Source: Escarpia spicata
Taxonomy: Eukaryota > Annelida > Polychaeta > Sabellida > Siboglinidae
Length of the DNA stretch: 64,000 bases
Direction of reading: 5' to 3'
NCBI GenBank assembly: GCA_963995525.1
Contig: OZ023209.1
Span: forward strand, 16,951,807-17,015,806
The position numbers were made by a program, and so were the translations under genes. The notes beneath the pieces are model-generated. The model saw only the letters and a program-made list of their open reading frames with translations, ran no database searches and had not been told where the DNA came from. Shown here piece after piece: positions 13,201-25,758 of the stretch. Numbering within the stretch: position 1 is the stretch's first letter; each line of letters opens with the position of its first letter.

Positions 13201-13460
13201 ATGAGTCGACTAAGTTGGGCAGGGCATGTAGAGAGAATGAGAGAAGAACGGATGGCAAAGAGAACAGATGAACGGAGAGTGGAAGGGAAAAGTAGGCGTG
13301 GAAGACCTACACTGCGATGGGAGGACTGTGTAAAGAGAGATTTTGAAGCAGTGGGAGAAGGGTGGAGAACGAGAGACCGAACGATAGAGAAGAACGGAGA
13401 GGACTGGTGGAGAGCGAAGTGCAGGATCAGTGAAAGAAAAAAAGATCAGAAATCGAGCAT
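13201..13460 (+). pseudogene. LINE 3' end fragment (C-terminal tail of pol)
   Basis: The + frame reads LSWAGHVERM...RRVEGKSRRGRP...LRWEDCVKRD, the characteristic tail after the RT of 'craniofacial development protein 2-like'/RTE-type LINE proteins. The same tail type follows the RT in the 20.0-21.7 kb copy (SYFGRVKR, RRSRGRP). Only the tail is present, so this is a 5'-truncated insertion. Confidence 0.7.
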
Positions 13461-13524
13461 CGGACTCGAGGCCAGTTTCACCCTTGATGACAGACAGGGA
13501 GATAAGAGGAGTTCAAATTCATGT

Positions 13525-13690
13525 TTGTAGAGAGCCTCAATGTGGATGGGTTTTTTGGGGGGGTGCAAATCGAGGTTTATGAAGAGCCTGAAGATGGAGT
13601 TATTTTGGCGAGCCTCAATGTGGGTGTTTTGGCGAACCTTAAGAGGAGAGTGCAAATCGAGATTTTGGAGAGCCTCAACCCAACAAATAC
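13525..13690. repeat. Degenerate tandem repeat
   Basis: Two to three diverged units share gagagcctcaatgtgg and gtgcaaatcgag blocks. Open frames on both strands here are overlapping and repeat-derived. Confidence 0.6.
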
Positions 13691-15515
13691 CCACCATGTT
13701 CCGACGTCAGTGTTTTGGATTTGGCTTTGTTGTCTGGGCGTGAACAAATTCGTGACCTTAGGCAACACTGGGTGCCTTTTATGTTCAACGCATATGTCCA
13801 TGGTTGATGACTTTGAGTGTATCATACGGTTACACTTTATTTTGTTTATTCTGCATACAGAATGGTGTGTTCGTACTTCTAAATAATGTGATAGAAGCCT
13901 AATGCGATCGCGTTTAGACTAAGATAAATGGGGGCATGCGAGCAATCACTTTATATAATGTAACCTAGGTTATCGCACCAAAATCGGATACAAAAAAACG
14001 ACTTACTTCATAGCATGAGGTGTGTACCTCTTCTACCACTCCCCATTTCATTTTTGAGTAGTTTCATATGAATATCCTTGATCGAAAATATAAACGATAA
14101 TTTATGTACCTCCACACATGTAAAACAAGGATGTTGGTGGTATCGTTAAGTTGGACATTACTCGTCGACTTTGAAGTGTACATTTCTTGATTATTTATTC
14201 ATTAATATAATAATAATATTTATAGAGCGGAATATCCATACTATGCTCAAAGCGCTGTACAATAAAATTCAATCAAGCGATTCAATGTATACTAATAACA
14301 AGTGCAAAAATGAAACTTCAGATGAAATGTAGAACAAATTAAGTTAGTTATATTAAAGCTTTTAATTAAAGACAATAGATAAATAAAATTAGATACATTA
14401 TAAATTATACCTATTATTGCTATATTTACATATATGCATACCTGTACACACAAACCACACAGACGTACGCACGCACGCACTAATGACATGATATACTTTC
14501 ATAGCTGAACATATCATGTTAATTATACCTTACACACAAAACATATATGTATATATAAATAACTATAATCAATTAGACCCTACAAAGATTTAGTGTTTTT
14601 AGTTTATGATAAAATATCTAAATCATAAACTAAAATAATATTGTCTCTAAATGTTATACCAAACCTACATAAAAAAATGCACAAATGAGGTAGCGAGTCG
14701 TTGTTCCTAGAGTGTAGTTTCATTTTTATTAAGGGATCGCCTCAGAACATCGATGTTCGATATCAAGAGAAATTATTTTCGTTTGGGGAGGGGGTAAGGC
14801 AGTTTCATCTGGCGTCGAACATTTATATTTTTACGCTTCTGACCGACACTGTTAATTATACTGGTATCGTCATATTAATGTTTAAAAAAATTCGTCTGAG
14901 GGAGGGGGTGGGACCTGAGGCAAGATGAAAGTAATTTCGTCTGATATCGGACATCGACGTTCTTAGATGATCTCTAAGTGACTCGAATTGTAGACGCACC
15001 GTGTACCTCCTAGTAGACCTACTACACGTTAACTGCCTGTCAATTCCGGCTGTTTACTACGTGACCCAATAGCGCAGGTAGCCTGATTTGAGTGGGCCTA
15101 TTTATTGACACCGTTATTCATACTTGTACTTTGGCGCAACGCTGCTTTTATGAGCTACTACGGGACCCAGATTAAGTCATTAAACATCACTGCATTTGCA
15201 TCGAAGATCGTCTCACGGAATATATGTCAGTTTTCCCAGAAATTGAAGTATTGGGGACCGGGGAATACATCCAGAAGCATGAATTATTAAAAGTTTATAT
15301 TTTAATTTGTATAAGGCATAAATAACATGTTTTGCATTCTGAACATATAGTATGTCATTAATTAATAATTACAAACAGATAGGCTTAAAACCTCTCGGTT
15401 TTTGTTCAACTGGAGATGCCGTAACCATCCCTGGTTCATCGTGTCTGGAGGCATCATCGCCCCATGGCGGTGCAGATTACCACACAAAACGCGAAGGCCC
15501 TTCTCGGTCATCATA
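13691..15515. other. Intergenic sequence upstream of copy C
   Basis: AT-rich with no gene recognised. At about 14215-14265 there is a tttatagagcggaa...ctcaaagcgctgtacaa stretch resembling a widespread interspersed-repeat tail. A small inverted repeat (tagtttatga / tcataaacta) lies at about 14600-14632. Confidence 0.4.
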
Positions 15516-15519
15516 CGTC

Positions 15520-15577
15520 TCGACGGAGTTGTTTCTTCTCGAACTTCACTTGACCTCGGCTATGTGTCCGTGACATT
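15520..15577 (+). promoter_or_regulatory. Conserved upstream block of peptide copy C
   Basis: The block ctcgacggag...ttcttctcgaact...cggct recurs in the same order upstream of exon 1 in copies D and E and at two orphan sites. Here it lies about 330 bp before exon 1. Conservation among paralogues is seen; promoter function is inferred. Confidence 0.45.
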
Positions 15578-16439
15578 TGGATGAGACACCACAAGCCTAA
15601 GGTCACACCTACATATAGGAGCTACACAAGGGAAAATAAAATATCCAGCAAAGGGAATAAACTCCCATGGGGCTATATGGTTGTGTAGAACATATCTAGC
15701 CCACCTGTAATACAAATGCGTTGCATAACCGTGGAAGTAGGAGTGTTTATTGATTGCGATCATGCGGCCACGCGGTAAACGTGACATGGTTACCATCGTC
15801 AGCTAAGCATTTCTCCCTCTCATTATGAAACCTCCACATAGTGTCGGCCTTTGGTACGAAAACGACTCAGACTTGTAAAGAACTCGTCGTATCAGCAGGA
15901 AGCTCAGTGTGCGGACTGTTCACTCCAAGTCGTCAACGGCAATGTTTGAACTGGTGAGTTTCCAGTTGTTTACTCAAGGTATGAAGATTTCACAGTTTAC
16001 GACCGATGACGCAGTGACAATAGCGCGCGTCATCGCATGCAGTAGCAGTAGTTGTACCTTCGACTTGTTAATTGGCTCCTAACATAGGCTTTTGTACGTT
16101 CTTAATTTACTTTACTTTGCCTTACCTTTCTGTAGTTGTTTTTCCAATGTTCTATATTGATTTTTACCCTATTGTTGTTATTGCATGCGTCGTATTAGAC
16201 CCTAATATGCTTCAAATTTATCATAACTGATGTTCAAATGTCACGTTTCGCAAGCGGCATGAGTCTTGTTTACGTTATTCCTTCTGTCGCTTGTCTTACC
16301 AGGACACCAATTAACATTATATCAGTTGGTAGATGTAATTAAGTTTAATATATCATGAATAGTGTACAAAATAATGTCAATATAAATGATTTACAACTAA
16401 TACGTAAATATGAACAATCAACGTTACCGAGCATTGTTA

Positions 16440-17105
16440 GTTTGTAGAATATATGTCAAGTATTATGAGCCTCTCTCTGGAGAAAGGTCATGCTACAGTT
16501 ATCTCTGCCTATTCACCCACTTTGATAGTACAGTCAGACGTCAAAGATATCTTCTATGCGGCACTCGCACAAGTAGTTGTGTCTACACCTACTTCTGACA
16601 AGTTAATCCTACCTGGGGATTACAAAACTGCAGTGGGAAATGACACAAAATCTTAACCTGACGATATAGGTGTTTTTGGCATTGGGAAAATAAATGACAA
16701 TGGACAACTACTCATAGAGCTTAGTGTTCAATTTCAACTATGTGTCGCTAATACCTACACACATTTAATGCAAAGCTCATCACAAGGTATCCTGGATGCA
16801 TCTCGACCTTGTTCTGGTTCGACGATGCAACCTGAACGATGTCACCAAGACTAGATCATACCACAGTGCAGACTGCGACACGGATCACGCTCTGAAATAT
16901 GAAACTGCCGCCACAGTCCTACCATAGTGGAAAGAAACACGGTCAACGAAAGGTTGATATAAGCAAAACTTGTATTCAGCAACTGACAACGGATTACAAC
17001 GTAACCCTCAGACACCATATCAATCAACTAGACGAACACGGGAATGCAAATAATTAATGGCGGCTTCTCAAACAAACAATTCACAAATCAGCCTTGGAAA
17101 CCTTT
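16440..17105 (+). pseudogene. LINE endonuclease fragment in the copy C intron
   Basis: Reads LSLEKGHATVISAYSPT, then DKLILPGDYKTAVGND, then GKINDNGQLLIELS and FQLCVANTYT. These are the middle and end of an AP-type endonuclease of the 'craniofacial development protein 2-like' kind. Stops and frameshifts interrupt it. Confidence 0.75.
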
Positions 17106-17239
17106 GGCATAAGCTCTTGTCATAACCCAGACTAGTATGCCTAATTTAATACCCTTACATTTTTAGAGCAAAAACGTGCGAAAATGTTAATTGTGTTAAC
17201 ATATTGTATACATACAGAGTCGCTTTTGCCATTTGGGGT

Positions 17240-17332
17240 AATGTGCGTGCGTGTGTGCGTGTGTGCGTGTGTGCGTGTGTGCGTGTGTGCGTGTGTGCGT
17301 GTGTGCGTGTGTGCGTGCGTGCGTGTGCGCAT
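17240..17332. repeat. (GTGTGTGC)n microsatellite
   Basis: GT-rich array in the copy C intron about 130 bp before exon 2. The HTHTRTHA open frame on the other strand is an artefact. Confidence 0.9.
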
Positions 17333-17680
17333 GCTTATCAACGTGTGAAACGTGAGTGTGTGCGTGTTACATGCCTACGGTAACATTTTATTATTGACAA
17401 CGAGAATGTCTCAGAAATTAGATGCGAAAGATAGTAATACCTTCGTCGAATGTGTTTGTTTTACAGCTTTTTGTGTGCGCCTCTTTCCTCGCCACAGTGA
17501 CGACGCCCTGCTCCGCCAGCGTGTACCAGGTGTGTCTGGATGCCTGCGACATCGTCTTCTCTAACTGCCTCAAGCGTGAATGTCCGGGCGACGATGGCCG
17601 GTTCCAGTGACACAGAAGTGCATCGATGTACGGTCTGACTGTATTGAAGGATGTGAGGCATTTAAGATTATGGATTTGTA

Positions 17681-19311
17681 AATGTAAGCTGAAAACAATC
17701 CTACTAGACAATGTTAGATATGTGTGAACTGGACTACACTCCGATGTCAGTCGTGTAATATGTACCAGGCATATCGTTTAGTATTATTTATATAGCAGAT
17801 CTGTCTCGCCTTGCAACACAGGTGGTGTATTAACATTACGTAGTGTGCGAACTACAGTGAGCGTCGTTCCGGTACGCTGAGAAATATGAGGTGTGACATT
17901 TGCTTACAAACAGATACAATACATCGGCAAGTGTGGCTGAAATGTATGCACGCCACCTACTGAATGCGAATGTGTGGAGTGTGTTTTCATGTGTGCTGTT
18001 ATGTAACTTGCAATTAACGTCTCAAAACCTCTCATTTTGCAATGTAACGTACACCCTTACTAGGGAACGTTACACAAACAACATACAACTGGAATGTAAT
18101 GTGTTGCTACACTTAAAGTTTATACGAAGACAAAAGACATAGAAGACATGACACATTTTCACTAGTTAGTGTTATTGGTAGAATGTGCTCAATCGTGATA
18201 ACCAGTCTTTCGCATGGATATATTGACATTGCATGTGTTCCTTTGCAGGGCTCAGGGCAACTGTGTACTTGTCTTCAGCAATTGTTGTTAGTTGCTTTCA
18301 TTTAGTACGAGTGTACATACTAATAAAACTACCTCCCCGGTTAAACTGTATATATTTATGTTAGTTATACTATATAATCATTTATGTGTGTACAAATAAA
18401 GCGTGTTGCTTTCTTCTGCAATCTTACCAACTTGCTTCGACATGTGTTAATCTTTTAAAAGTATTTAACTTGGTCGACAACTCACCTGCATTGTCAACAT
18501 ATGCGTTTCCTATACTTAATCAATCTTGATATTAACCATTCTCGATTTCATGTGGATTCGTCGTGTGTTCCCTAAGCTATCACTTACACTATCTCTATAC
18601 CCGGATCTATTAAACGCAATCACCCACCACTATCTTCCTCTTCACGTGTTTTCTTTTGTCTGGTCTGTTGGCGTAATTTAATCTTCTTTATATAATATGT
18701 CTTCGTGTATCACTTTACATGTACTTCGTTCAAATGTGATGCTACCACGCGTCCATTATATTAGGTTCCCCGTTGTATCACAATTACATACTTCCACTTA
18801 GTGGCGCCTGTACCTAAAAGGTAAATCATCTAAAGACGCACGAGGCTGTTAAAATACTCCACTTAGTTGTAGTTGTTACTTTCCAATTTGTTTATATCGG
18901 TTGAATGCGGCTGACACTTTCCTTACTCTACAGCTTAGTTCACAGTCTGTTATTCTTTGGTTGTTGACGAAAATTTGAAGATTGTGTACACTTTCTACAG
19001 TTCCCACTTTGTTTCTAAATTTATTTATCCAAACAAATATAATGTAATGGATATATAATTTATTAATTGTATATATATTGTACGGTAATATATTGTAATT
19101 ATATATGTGAAAACAAATTGTGATCTGTCTGGATAAATAAAATGTTGAAACATCGTTATATATAATTACCATATTTTTATTTTTGTCGCGAATAAATAAT
19201 TACTATAAATATAGAAAAAATATTTACAAACAGTGCATCATAGTATAACAATTATTTGGTTTATATTATTTCGTGAAAACATAAACAAAAAAGTGTAAAG
19301 AAAAGCAATGG
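17681..19311. other. Sequence between copy C and the tRNA-like element
   Basis: No gene recognised. AT-rich short open frames at 18876-19172 have no motif. Confidence 0.45.
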
Positions 19312-19397
19312 TTGGTGTCGGGATTGAACCGGCGTCGCCCGATTGTAAAATAAACGACAAGAAACCAACGCGTTTACCAACTGAGCTAGCGGCACCG
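19312..19397 (-). tRNA. tRNA-like sequence (tRNA pseudogene or SINE head)
   Basis: On the minus strand the 5' part reads GGTGCCGCTAGCTCAGTTGG, a good A box and D-arm, and the 3' part GGTTCAATCCCGACACC, a good B box and T-loop. The anticodon stem does not pair cleanly and the acceptor stem has a mismatch, so I cannot name an anticodon. It is more likely a decayed tRNA or a tRNA-derived SINE than a working tRNA. Confidence 0.5.
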
Positions 19398-20010
19398 AGA
19401 GAAATCAATTGACTGATTTAAGTTATTATGATAAATTGTACATGAGATTATACATGGTATTTTATGTAGCTGGATACAATATATGTTTGCTATGTATGTA
19501 TATTGGTGTAGATTATCTCCCGTTGGTTGCATTCGATATAATTATTCTGAAAACGAGCCCAAGCTCGGCGAAACCTAGTCGACTTGTAGGCCCATTCGCA
19601 TTCATTGTTTTGAATAAAATTGGATTCATGTGGAACCATAAAATAACTGCTTGTTCTTCTACGATTACTAGTGTTTGTATTACATGGGAATATTGTACAA
19701 TAACTCATTCTCACGCTCGTTTCGACCCAAAAGCTATCCTTGTAAACATGCTCTGAATGCTTGGAAAGGGTCGGCCTGATACGAGTGTGGGTCATACGGG
19801 ACGTGACGATATCACGTGATCGCCTAGCTCACTAATTTTAATTTTCCGCGGGAATCGCTACACAGACGGGTTTAAAATCGAATTTATGCTACAACTGTAT
19901 TTTTCTGAATTTTTTTATGTTTTCGAATGGTGCATACAATATTAAACTTTGTGTACACATGGAAAACGGATTTTAGCTAATGCCTTGTTTTGATTTCCAT
20001 TAAGTGCAAT

Positions 20011-21742
20011 AACGTATATAGATCAAATCATGTCTATGACACAGTCTTTCAAACCTAGACTTGGCGTTATTAAAGATGAAACGGGAATGACTCTGACAGA
20101 AAGCGATGACATACTTGAAAGAAGGAAGCAATATTGTGAAAGCATGTTTAAGAAAGAAGAAACAGAAGAGGTAGACATGGATGAAGGCAGAGAGGGGACA
20201 GAACCAGAAGATGAACTTGAGCCTTTGCGTTCAGAGGTGGAGTGGGCAATAAAAAGTCTAAAAGACGGAAAATCACCTGGCACTGATAACATCACTGCAG
20301 AGCTAATAAGAGCAAGTGGAGAAGCAGGCGTGGATATCTATCACACATTATGCAAGAAAATATGGAGAAGTGGAACATGGCCCATGGACTGGAAACGAGC
20401 CATCCTTATACCAATACCGAAAAAAGGTGACATACAAGAATGCTCAAACCACAGGACTATATCCCTCATCAGCCATGCGAGCAAAATTATGCTAAAAATC
20501 ATAATGAAGAGAATCACAACAAAATTAGAATGTGAAGTCAACAGAACACAAGCTGGTTTCCGGACTGGAAGAGGAACAAGAGATCACATTTTCAACCTGA
20601 AGATGTTAATTCAGAAATGCAGAGAATTCAACCATGACCTTAGGATCTGTTTCATAGATTATTCAAAAGCTTTTGATAATGCTAGTCATCAACAACTCTA
20701 GAAAACCTTGATTTGAACAGAAAATTACATCACCTATCCAAAATGTATATGTTGGACAGCAGTCTGCAGTGAGATTAGAGTGTGGTACCACAGATTGGTT
20801 CCCAGTCGGCAAGGGTGTGAGACAAGGGTGCATTTTGTCCCCCCACCTATTCAGACTATACAGAGAGAATATCATGAGAGAAGTCGAGACTGACACGAGA
20901 AGCAAGTTTTTTAATGGACTGAAAGTGAATGGACAGGAGATATATGAATTGAGATATGCCGATGACATAGCGTTAATATCAGATACAAAAGAGGGATTTG
21001 ATAAACAGATAACTACTGTTAAAGAGCACAGCGAGATGAAAGAATTGAAACTAAACGTAAAGAAGACTAAGATTATGGATGTGAAGGGATGTCGAGAACC
21101 ATCAGAAGTCACAGTAGATGGCGAGGAAATAGAACGAGTGGAAAGTTTTGAATATCTGGGGTCACTGATAGAAGCGGATGGAGATGGGACAAAAGAGATC
21201 AAGCGGAGGTTGGAAATGGCGAGTAAAAAGTTGACGAAGATGAAGAAGCTGTGGAAAGCAACGAACAAAGATATGAAATTACGAATTATCCGAGTCTGCA
21301 TAGTTCCAACGGCTACATATGGATGCGAAACCGGGACTCTTAGTAAGAACATTACTAAACGTATAAATGCATTTGAAAACAAGTGATATAGAAAGATATT
21401 ACGAGTTCCGTGGACTGAACGCAGAACTAACGAATCCATCGCAGATGAGCTTGGTGTTATACCCGGGACTTTATTGAACTTTGTAAAGAAACAGAAACTA
21501 AGTTATTTCGGCCGTGTGAAACGGCATCAGTCTCTAGAGAGACTAATAATGAAAGGAAAAGTGGAAGGCAGAAGAAGCAGAGGAAGACCTATGAGACAAT
21601 GGGGAAGGACATAGAGGAATGGATGGGAGCCGACGTCTGGCGAGTGGGGAGACTGGCAAACGAAAGAGCTGTCTATAGACAATCCATCAAGGCTGCAACG
21701 TCCGGAAATGGATAAGCAAACCAAACAAAAACGTATATAGAT
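20011..21742 (+). mobile_element. 5'-truncated LINE with 13-bp target-site duplication
   Basis: The element body (about 20024-21729) is bounded by the direct repeat AACGTATATAGAT at 20011-20023 and 21730-21742. It has an A-rich end, as expected of target-primed reverse transcription. It encodes only RT and the C-terminal tail. There is no endonuclease. Confidence 0.85.
20030..21720 (+). pseudogene. LINE reverse transcriptase (RTE / CFDP2-like type)
   Basis: Frame 1 (20030-20701) has DGKSPGTDNITAELIR, ILIPIPKKGDIQECSNHRT, TQAGFRTGRGTRDHIF and ICFIDYSKAFDNASHQQL-stop. Frame 2 (about 20760-21386) has GVRQGCILSPHLF, the catalytic ELRYADDIALISDT, LNVKKTKIM and FEYLGSLIEADG. The tail continues to about 21600 with ILRVPWTERRTNESI and RGRPMRQWG. 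A stop at about 20700 and a frameshift separate the parts, and a further stop follows FENK. The YADD core is intact but the protein is broken. Confidence 0.85.
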
Positions 21743-22507
<765 letters not shown>

Positions 22508-23005
22508 ATTTAAGGCGACACGATGAATGAGAGATCTACATACCATATACATAAAGCGTACGTAAATACTGCAATGACTGATTGTGTAAATATACTGTAA
22601 ATATACTTATTTGAATGAATATCAGAGGGTTACACATTGGGTGAACGAAGGCCCTATTATGCTAGGTTAATAGATACTAAACGATCTAAATCCAATACCA
22701 GGAATTCACATTCGTACCTATCAGCACAGGTTCGTTATAACACACACAACATATACTTCATGGTTGTGGTTAATATTATTTTAATACACATCAACGTTAA
22801 ATGACTAAGTCAAACGATTTAGTAGGTCCTACCTAATATCGACTATAAAAAGGGTTGCTCTGCCACTGGAAATGTGTGCTAACTATATAGTCATATCAAT
22901 TACTAATCAGTTATTAATCGCTATGATTCAATCATCATCTCCTTAATTACACTTGTGATTATATAACGCATACATAAAACATGGCTTAACGGCCTACGTG
23001 ACTAG

Positions 23006-23007
<2 letters not shown>

Positions 23008-23054
<47 letters not shown>
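23008..23054. repeat. (GCGT)n microsatellite
   Basis: About 11 units, near perfect. Confidence 0.9.
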
Positions 23055-23280
23055 CTGCGTTATGGATAAACCTACCAAAAGAAAGCTATGTTACCATAGT
23101 TATTACAATGACATTATTGTTATTATGATATTCATTATTATTGTTATTCTCTTGATGATGACAACGATGACGATGGTGGTTACAATGATTAGGACGACAT
23201 TGATGATGATGGTTGTTGCTGCAGCATTATCGGATCAAACAACATTTTTTTAAATAGCATACTACTTGTACGGAAAATAC

Positions 23281-23380
23281 CATTCCCAGTGGCTATTAGC
23301 CAAACAATGCAACGGCACAATAACACTCATCTCGACTGAATTCTTTCTACTCGAACTATGACAAAATCGGCTGTCACACA
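23281..23380 (+). promoter_or_regulatory. Conserved upstream block of peptide copy D
   Basis: Contains ggctattagccaaacaatg, ctcgactgaattctttctac, tcgaactatgac and cggctgtcac, matching the blocks before copies C and E and the orphans at 50851 and 62672. It lies about 45 bp before the ATG at 23425, close enough to overlap the core promoter or 5' UTR. Function is inferred from conservation only. Confidence 0.5.
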
Positions 23381-23424
23381 CGGCTGGTCGACACAGTTGC
23401 CAATATGGTAGTAGGAGGTGCATT

Positions 23425-25758
23425 ATGCGGGCTGTCTGCTCCAAAAAATCTACAGTCACTTTTGAACTGGTGAGTTTCCTGCTGTTTATGCAATGTTGTC
23501 TGATTACAATCGATAGCCCAGTGACAACGTAACATGCAGTATCGTTGTACACTCATGTTTATTTATTTTGTTTTACTGGGGGAGGGTTTATTCAAGTTCA
23601 AATAAAATGTGCCTCTGTGTGATTTTTTCTTTGATGCCGTCCTCACAGGTTCATTTAAACTAAACATAGGGAGTGAATTTTGGGTGGAATTGTGATAAAA
23701 ATATAAACTAATCGTTCCAGGCGTAGGTTAATTTAAATTGCTAATTGTTAATTTAATTAATTAACTTTCTCGAAATATGAAAATTAATTTAGTTTAATTT
23801 TTGTCTGGAAGAGGCTAATTTAATTTAATTTAATTTAATTGACAACATCTCAATTCACTTTCAATTAATTATGTTTTAGTTGGCAGTTTTTAGCATTCCT
23901 TTTGTGATAGTCACTGATCTGCTGTCACCATAGGTATCTCACTTGACATCACACACAGTACCAGACACAGGTAATTGTTTGAATAGTCTCACTGTCCAGC
24001 AAGTGTCAATAAGTGAAAAGGGTCCACTGGGAGTATGGCAGTGGGCCTACCTGGCAGTGTACTGTGTTATGTAAGAGTACTGACTACTTTTATGACTGTT
24101 ATCAACCATCCAAGTACATGCAATACATAGGGTATCTGGAGTCTGGAACTGTTTAGTGTAGCTGGAAAAATATTTAGTGCTGAAAGATGCTGGTTTACTG
24201 ACAACTGGGATTATCTGTTTGAACTGTTTGAACTCATGTTCTTGAAATGTAATACATGATCTGGTCCAGACAGTGAACACTGGTTAACAACAGCCTGATG
24301 AACTAATACTAGTTACAGTACTCATTTGGTACAGTTATGTCTATGTATTCTTAGAAAACATTTATTATATGTGTTAATGCTGTCAATTAATGAATTGTTG
24401 TGTGTTTGCCTGTTTTGTTCCCACATAAAGTTGATTGTTATTTGAATTAAAGTTAATTATTAATTTAATTGAAGTTAATTGAAGTTAATTGAAATTAATT
24501 GTTAATTGAATTAAAGGTCATTGTTAATTTAATTTAATTAAGAAAATGAGAGGATAATTTAATTTAAATTAATTGACTTATAAATGTGAGAGGTTAACTT
24601 AATTTAATTTAACTGGGACATTTTCGAGTTAGTTGTAATTTAATTTAGTTAATTAACTGTTTTCAAAGTTATTGCCTAATGCCTGAATCGATCAATATAT
24701 AATATGTTCATAACATTATATTTGCATATGACAAATTCATTGGTACTTAACTTGTTTTGTTTAACACATGTGCTACCACAATTGAAACGTCCACTGTCAC
24801 TGTACTATGCTTTTCTCTCCCGCGCCACTCTCAGCTGTTCACTCCAACCATTTAAAGATATCCCTTAAAGCAATTTCCATCTTAGTTTCGGTTTTTCGGT
24901 TTTCCTTCTATACCGTCTTCTGTTTTCCATGGTATATTGGTTAAGCTTTCCTTACCCATTCTCTGTGTGTGTTCTGCCCACCCTCAATTTGCTCCCCAAA
25001 ACGTTCATTTTCATGAATTTTGCCGTTCCGATCTCTTCACTTAATTCCAAAATCACCCTTCTGTGTTTTTGTGTAAGTTTACGCCTTAATAGAACCCAGC
25101 TATCCAATGCATATCCTCTTCCTATATGAACCAGAGCAAGTATTCACATCAAATATACCCAAACTGGTACAACGCAGATTTCCTACAACTTTCCCTTTAA
25201 CTGTTTCTTAAACGCGAATACAGTCCACCTTCTCGACTACTTCCTAGCTTGTTACACACTCCTAGCTTGTTACACACTGCTAGCAGTGTGTAACAAGCTA
25301 GGAAGTAGTCGAGAAGGTGGACTGTATTCGCGTTTAAGAAACAGTTAAAGGGAAAGTTGTAGGAAATCTGCGTTGTACCAGTTTGGGTATATTTATATAT
25401 ATATATATATATAAGGTTGTCCAAATGATAACGGCATTTCTTTCGACTATTGCAAACAATATATATATATATATTTATATAACTACACTAATGCTAGTTT
25501 ATTTGTTTTTTTCAGGTTGTTGTCTATGCCTCTTTGTTCGCCATAATCACTACCACATGCATCGCCTCAGATGGTCATCGCAGCACCATGTACGAGCGAT
25601 GTATGGATGGGTGCAGTATGGTCTTTTTCAAGTGCGTCCAAGAAGATTGCCCTGGTCATTCGTGGCCGCTCCCAGTTCCTCAGAAGTGCCTCACTAAACG
25701 GTCAAGTTGTATTGATGGATGTCGGCCATTGAAACTTCTTGACAGGTTTCGTCGCTGA
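23425..25758 (+). CDS. Secreted cysteine-rich peptide, copy D
   Basis: Two-exon gene, 95 predicted residues. Exon 1 (23425-23469) encodes 15 residues starting MRAV, ending FEL, and stops at CTG|GTGAGT. Exon 2 (25516-25758) follows tttgtttttttcag in phase 0. It encodes the hydrophobic core VVVYASLFAIITTTCIA and the domain C-x3-C-x6-C-x4-C-x12-C-x6-C-x3-C with CPGHSWPLPV, then a basic tail (RFRR) and TGA. Residues before Cys1 are DGHRSTMYER. Copy E is the closest paralogue (shared MY-RCMDGC, FF, HSWP, GC-P-KLL). Export is predicted from the signal sequence. The 2,046-bp intron contains TTAATT-rich tracts and a 245-bp palindrome. Confidence 0.8.
23710..24665. repeat. TTAATT-rich tracts in the copy D intron
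   Basis: Repeated taatttaatttaa / gaattaaagtt segments at about 23720-23870 and 24430-24660 flank more complex sequence. They look like two related AT-rich arrays, possibly ends of a decayed element. Confidence 0.5.
25151..25394. repeat. Long near-perfect palindrome
   Basis: Left arm 25151-25279 and right arm 25280-25394 are reverse complements with almost no mismatches (aaatatacccaaactgg ... ccagtttgggtatattt). The left arm has one extra 18-bp tandem copy of ctagcttgttacacactc near the centre. It sits about 120 bp before copy D exon 2. Confidence 0.9.

Larger units (their letters stand above)
15909..17680 (+). pseudogene. Secreted cysteine-rich peptide, copy C (decayed)
   Basis: Exon 1 (15909-15953) aligns over its full 15 codons with exon 1 of copies D and E and ends GAACTG|GTGAGT, but the start codon is GTG. 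The only ATG is codon 12, which would leave a shortened signal peptide. Exon 2 (17467-17680) follows tttgttttacag, encodes the hydrophobic core and Cys1-Cys4 with normal spacing, then lacks one base just before the conserved Trp-Pro codons. The reading frame therefore stops at 17608-17610. The last three cysteines persist in the next frame up to TAA 17678-17680. Two independent lesions suggest a pseudogene; a sequencing error in one cannot be excluded. The 1,513-bp intron contains a LINE fragment and a GT-rich microsatellite. A possible AATAAA lies at 18395. Confidence 0.75.

Noticed and set aside
20663..21439. 258-codon minus-strand ORF
   Set aside because: Antisense shadow of the LINE reverse transcriptase at 20030-21720.
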